6,691 nt of DNA, taken from the NCBI GenBank assembly GCA_020846515.1, contig JADLDX010000662.1, positions 1 through 6,691 of the forward strand, read 5' to 3'. The notes under the pieces are model-generated. The model did no database searches. It saw nothing but the letters and a program-made list of their open reading frames with translations, and had not been told where the DNA came from. The stretch's first letter is position 1, and each line of letters begins with the position of its first letter. The position numbers were made by a program, and so were the translations under genes. Below are positions 5,351-6,691 of the stretch, in pieces. This stretch comes from Pirellulaceae bacterium (GTDB lineage Bacteria; Planctomycetota; Planctomycetia; Pirellulales; Pirellulaceae).

Positions 5351-6310
5351 TTGTCTCGACCTGTCCGTTTGATCCAGGTTCGATTGGCATTTACGCTGGT
5401 TGAGCTGTTGGTTGTAATCGCCATCATCGGTATCCTGGTTGGCCTGTTGTTACCCGCCGTGCAATCAGCCCGCGAAGCAGCCAGACGCATGCAATGCCAG
5501 AACAATCTCAAGCAGATCGGTCTGGCGCTTCACAATTATCACGATACGGTTCGCAAGTTTCCGGCTTCTTTCTATCGTGCGTGGCCCACGACCTTGGGAG
5601 GAACCTTCGGTACTCCGGGATGGGGTTGGGGAACCATGATCCTGCCGCATATAGAACAGACCGCTCTGTATAACGCGCTGGATGTAAACCGCAGCACCTT
5701 GAACAACAACGCAGCGGCCAAGCTTCTTGCACAAACTCCCTTGCCAACCTACCGCTGTCCCAGCGATTCAGGCACGCCACAGAATGCCAACCGTGCCAAC
5801 TTCGCCACCTCCAATTACATGGCCGTTTTCGGTGCCCTATACGATCAGGCGGCTCCATCGGCCGGCGCGCTCGTCTATGGCAGTCGCGAAAAAGCGGGCA
5901 CTGGTTGCTTCTCCCCCAATAGCGCCGTACGCATGGGCGATATTATCGACGGCACCAGCAATACGGTTATGGTCGGGGAAATGAACTACGGACCCAATGG
6001 TGTAAAACGAGCGGATGGAACCTTAAATCCCTACAACGGTGGCATCTGGGTCGGTACTCCTAACGATCCACTAAACACATCCAATGTTTCGTGCCAACTA
6101 TCGCTCTGTGGTGAAGCCGCGGGTGCTAACGCGCGCTTTCGAAAGATCAACACACCGTTCAGCAGCAATGCCTTCAGCAGCGCGCACGTTGGTGGTGCTC
6201 AGTTCGTCTTCGGCGACGGCTCAGTACGCTTTGTCAGCCAAAACGGCGACGGTGTGATGATCGATCGCATTGCCGATCGCGATGACGGACAAGTAGTAAC
6301 CCTGGAGTAA
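5351..6310 (+). CDS. DUF1559 prepilin-like protein with H-X9-DG motif (module 3)
   Basis: The 319-residue product starts at TTG, supported by GGGAG 7 bases upstream. A basic 13-residue leader (MSRPVRLIQVRLA) precedes the prepilin-like site, with Ala13 at -1, Phe14 at +1 and Glu18 at +5, then the hydrophobic helix to about residue 35. The family block [17 protein letters not shown] follows. [15 protein letters not shown] is identical to the module 1 protein, so modules 1 and 3 look closer to each other at the N-terminus than to module 2. Later landmarks are YRCPSDSG, the DGTSNTVMVGE block, and H279-X9-D289-G290 (HVGGAQFVFGDG). Like its paralogues it should be a pseudopilin-like membrane protein; its role is unknown. 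The lipoprotein gene follows after only 8 bases, the tightest spacing of the three modules and strong evidence for co-transcription. Confidence 0.95.
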   Translation: MSRPVRLIQVRLAFTLVELLVVIAIIGILVGLLLPAVQSAREAARRMQCQNNLKQIGLALHNYHDTVRKFPASFYRAWPTTLGGTFGTPGWGWGTMILPHIEQTALYNALDVNRSTLNNNAAAKLLAQTPLPTYRCPSDSGTPQNANRANFATSNYMAVFGALYDQAAPSAGALVYGSREKAGTGCFSPNSAVRMGDIIDGTSNTVMVGEMNYGPNGVKRADGTLNPYNGGIWVGTPNDPLNTSNVSCQLSLCGEAAGANARFRKINTPFSSNAFSSAHVGGAQFVFGDGSVRFVSQNGDGVMIDRIADRDDGQVVTLE

Positions 6311-6318
6311 ATTCGATC

Positions 6319-6691
6319 ATGATGCGTTACCTATCCAGCGCGCTGGCGCTATGTGTTGCATTGAGCCTGGCTGGTTGTTCGGGTATGAGCGATGCGCCGA
6401 AGTTGGCCAAAGCCAAAGGCGTAGTGAAATTAAACGGAAATCCTCTGGCCAATATTGGCGTGACGTTTTTCCCGACCAGCGGCCCCCCGGCCTTTGGCAA
6501 TACCAATGCCCAAGGCGAGTTCGTGCTGATGACGATCGCTCCGCGTGATGGCGCTGCGGTGGGTTCTCATCGCGTAGCCTTAGGCAAGGCTGAAGAAGGC
6601 TCTTCCGAAAAAGGGGCCGCCGCTGCCATTGCCGAGAAGTATGCTTTTCCGGACAAATCCGGTTTGACCGCCGAAGTCGAATCCGGCAAAG
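6319..6691 (+). CDS. Small lipoprotein with carboxypeptidase-regulatory-like domain (module 3, cut by window end)
   Basis: The frame from ATG 6319 is open to the window end, giving 124 complete codons; the stop lies outside. The product begins MMRYLSSALALCVALSLAGC, a compact signal peptide with lipobox L17-A18-G19-C20. The domain starts AKGVVKLNGNPLANIGVTFFP and continues with NTNAQGEFVLMTI and GSHRVALGKA, matching the carboxypeptidase-regulatory-like fold of the other two lipoproteins. The last visible residues, SGLTAEVESGK, align with GSLTAEVTDSRN near the C-terminus of the module 2 protein, so probably only some 10 residues are missing. A second ATG directly follows the first and either may be used. 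GGAG at 6303-6306, inside the end of the preceding gene, could serve as ribosome binding site, though at a long spacing. It lies 8 bases after the DUF1559 stop, almost certainly in the same transcript. Confidence 0.88.
   Translation, partial: MMRYLSSALALCVALSLAGCSGMSDAPKLAKAKGVVKLNGNPLANIGVTFFPTSGPPAFGNTNAQGEFVLMTIAPRDGAAVGSHRVALGKAEEGSSEKGAAAAIAEKYAFPDKSGLTAEVESGK

Overview
The window looks like planctomycete DNA, most likely from the Pirellulales (the order is an inference). The main evidence is three copies of a two-gene module typical of that phylum. Each module is a DUF1559 protein, with a prepilin-like N-terminus ([17 protein letters not shown]) and a C-terminal H-X9-DG motif, followed by a small lipoprotein with a carboxypeptidase-regulatory/transthyretin-like fold. 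A fourth kind of gene, encoding a DUF2330 protein, sits between the second and third modules. I see no RNA genes, transposase, CRISPR array or phage genes.

Layout. Positions 1-70 hold GC-rich hairpin repeats at the 3' end of module 1. Module 1 is on the minus strand: a DUF1559 gene (1770 down to 671) and its lipoprotein (601 down to 71). The DUF1559 gene has lost one base within its prepilin signal (about 1684-1687) and reads as a frameshifted gene. A 451-base non-coding region (1771-2221) separates it head-to-head from module 2 on the plus strand: DUF1559 (2222-3226) and lipoprotein (3286-3738). A 340-base non-coding stretch (3739-4078) then holds several hairpins in a row, including a textbook A/T-flanked terminator (3892-3923) and a perfect 30-bp CTG/CAG palindrome (3955-3984). 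A DUF2330 gene follows (4079-5203), secreted and apparently anchored by a C-terminal membrane segment with six arginines. After a candidate promoter (5248-5276) comes module 3: DUF1559 starting at TTG (5351-6310) and a lipoprotein that runs off the window end (6319 onward).

How the parts fit. Within each module the DUF1559 gene comes first and the lipoprotein second, with 8 to 69 bases between them, so each pair is probably one transcript. Both products should leave the cytoplasm: DUF1559 as a type IV-pilin-like membrane protein, and the partner as a lipid-anchored protein. The function of such pairs is not established. The most striking non-coding signal is a 36-bp sequence found exactly twice, at 4-39 and as its reverse complement at 3763-3798. 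In both places it lies just downstream of a module's lipoprotein gene and in the same transcriptional sense, which suggests a conserved 3'-end RNA or DNA element rather than a random repeat.
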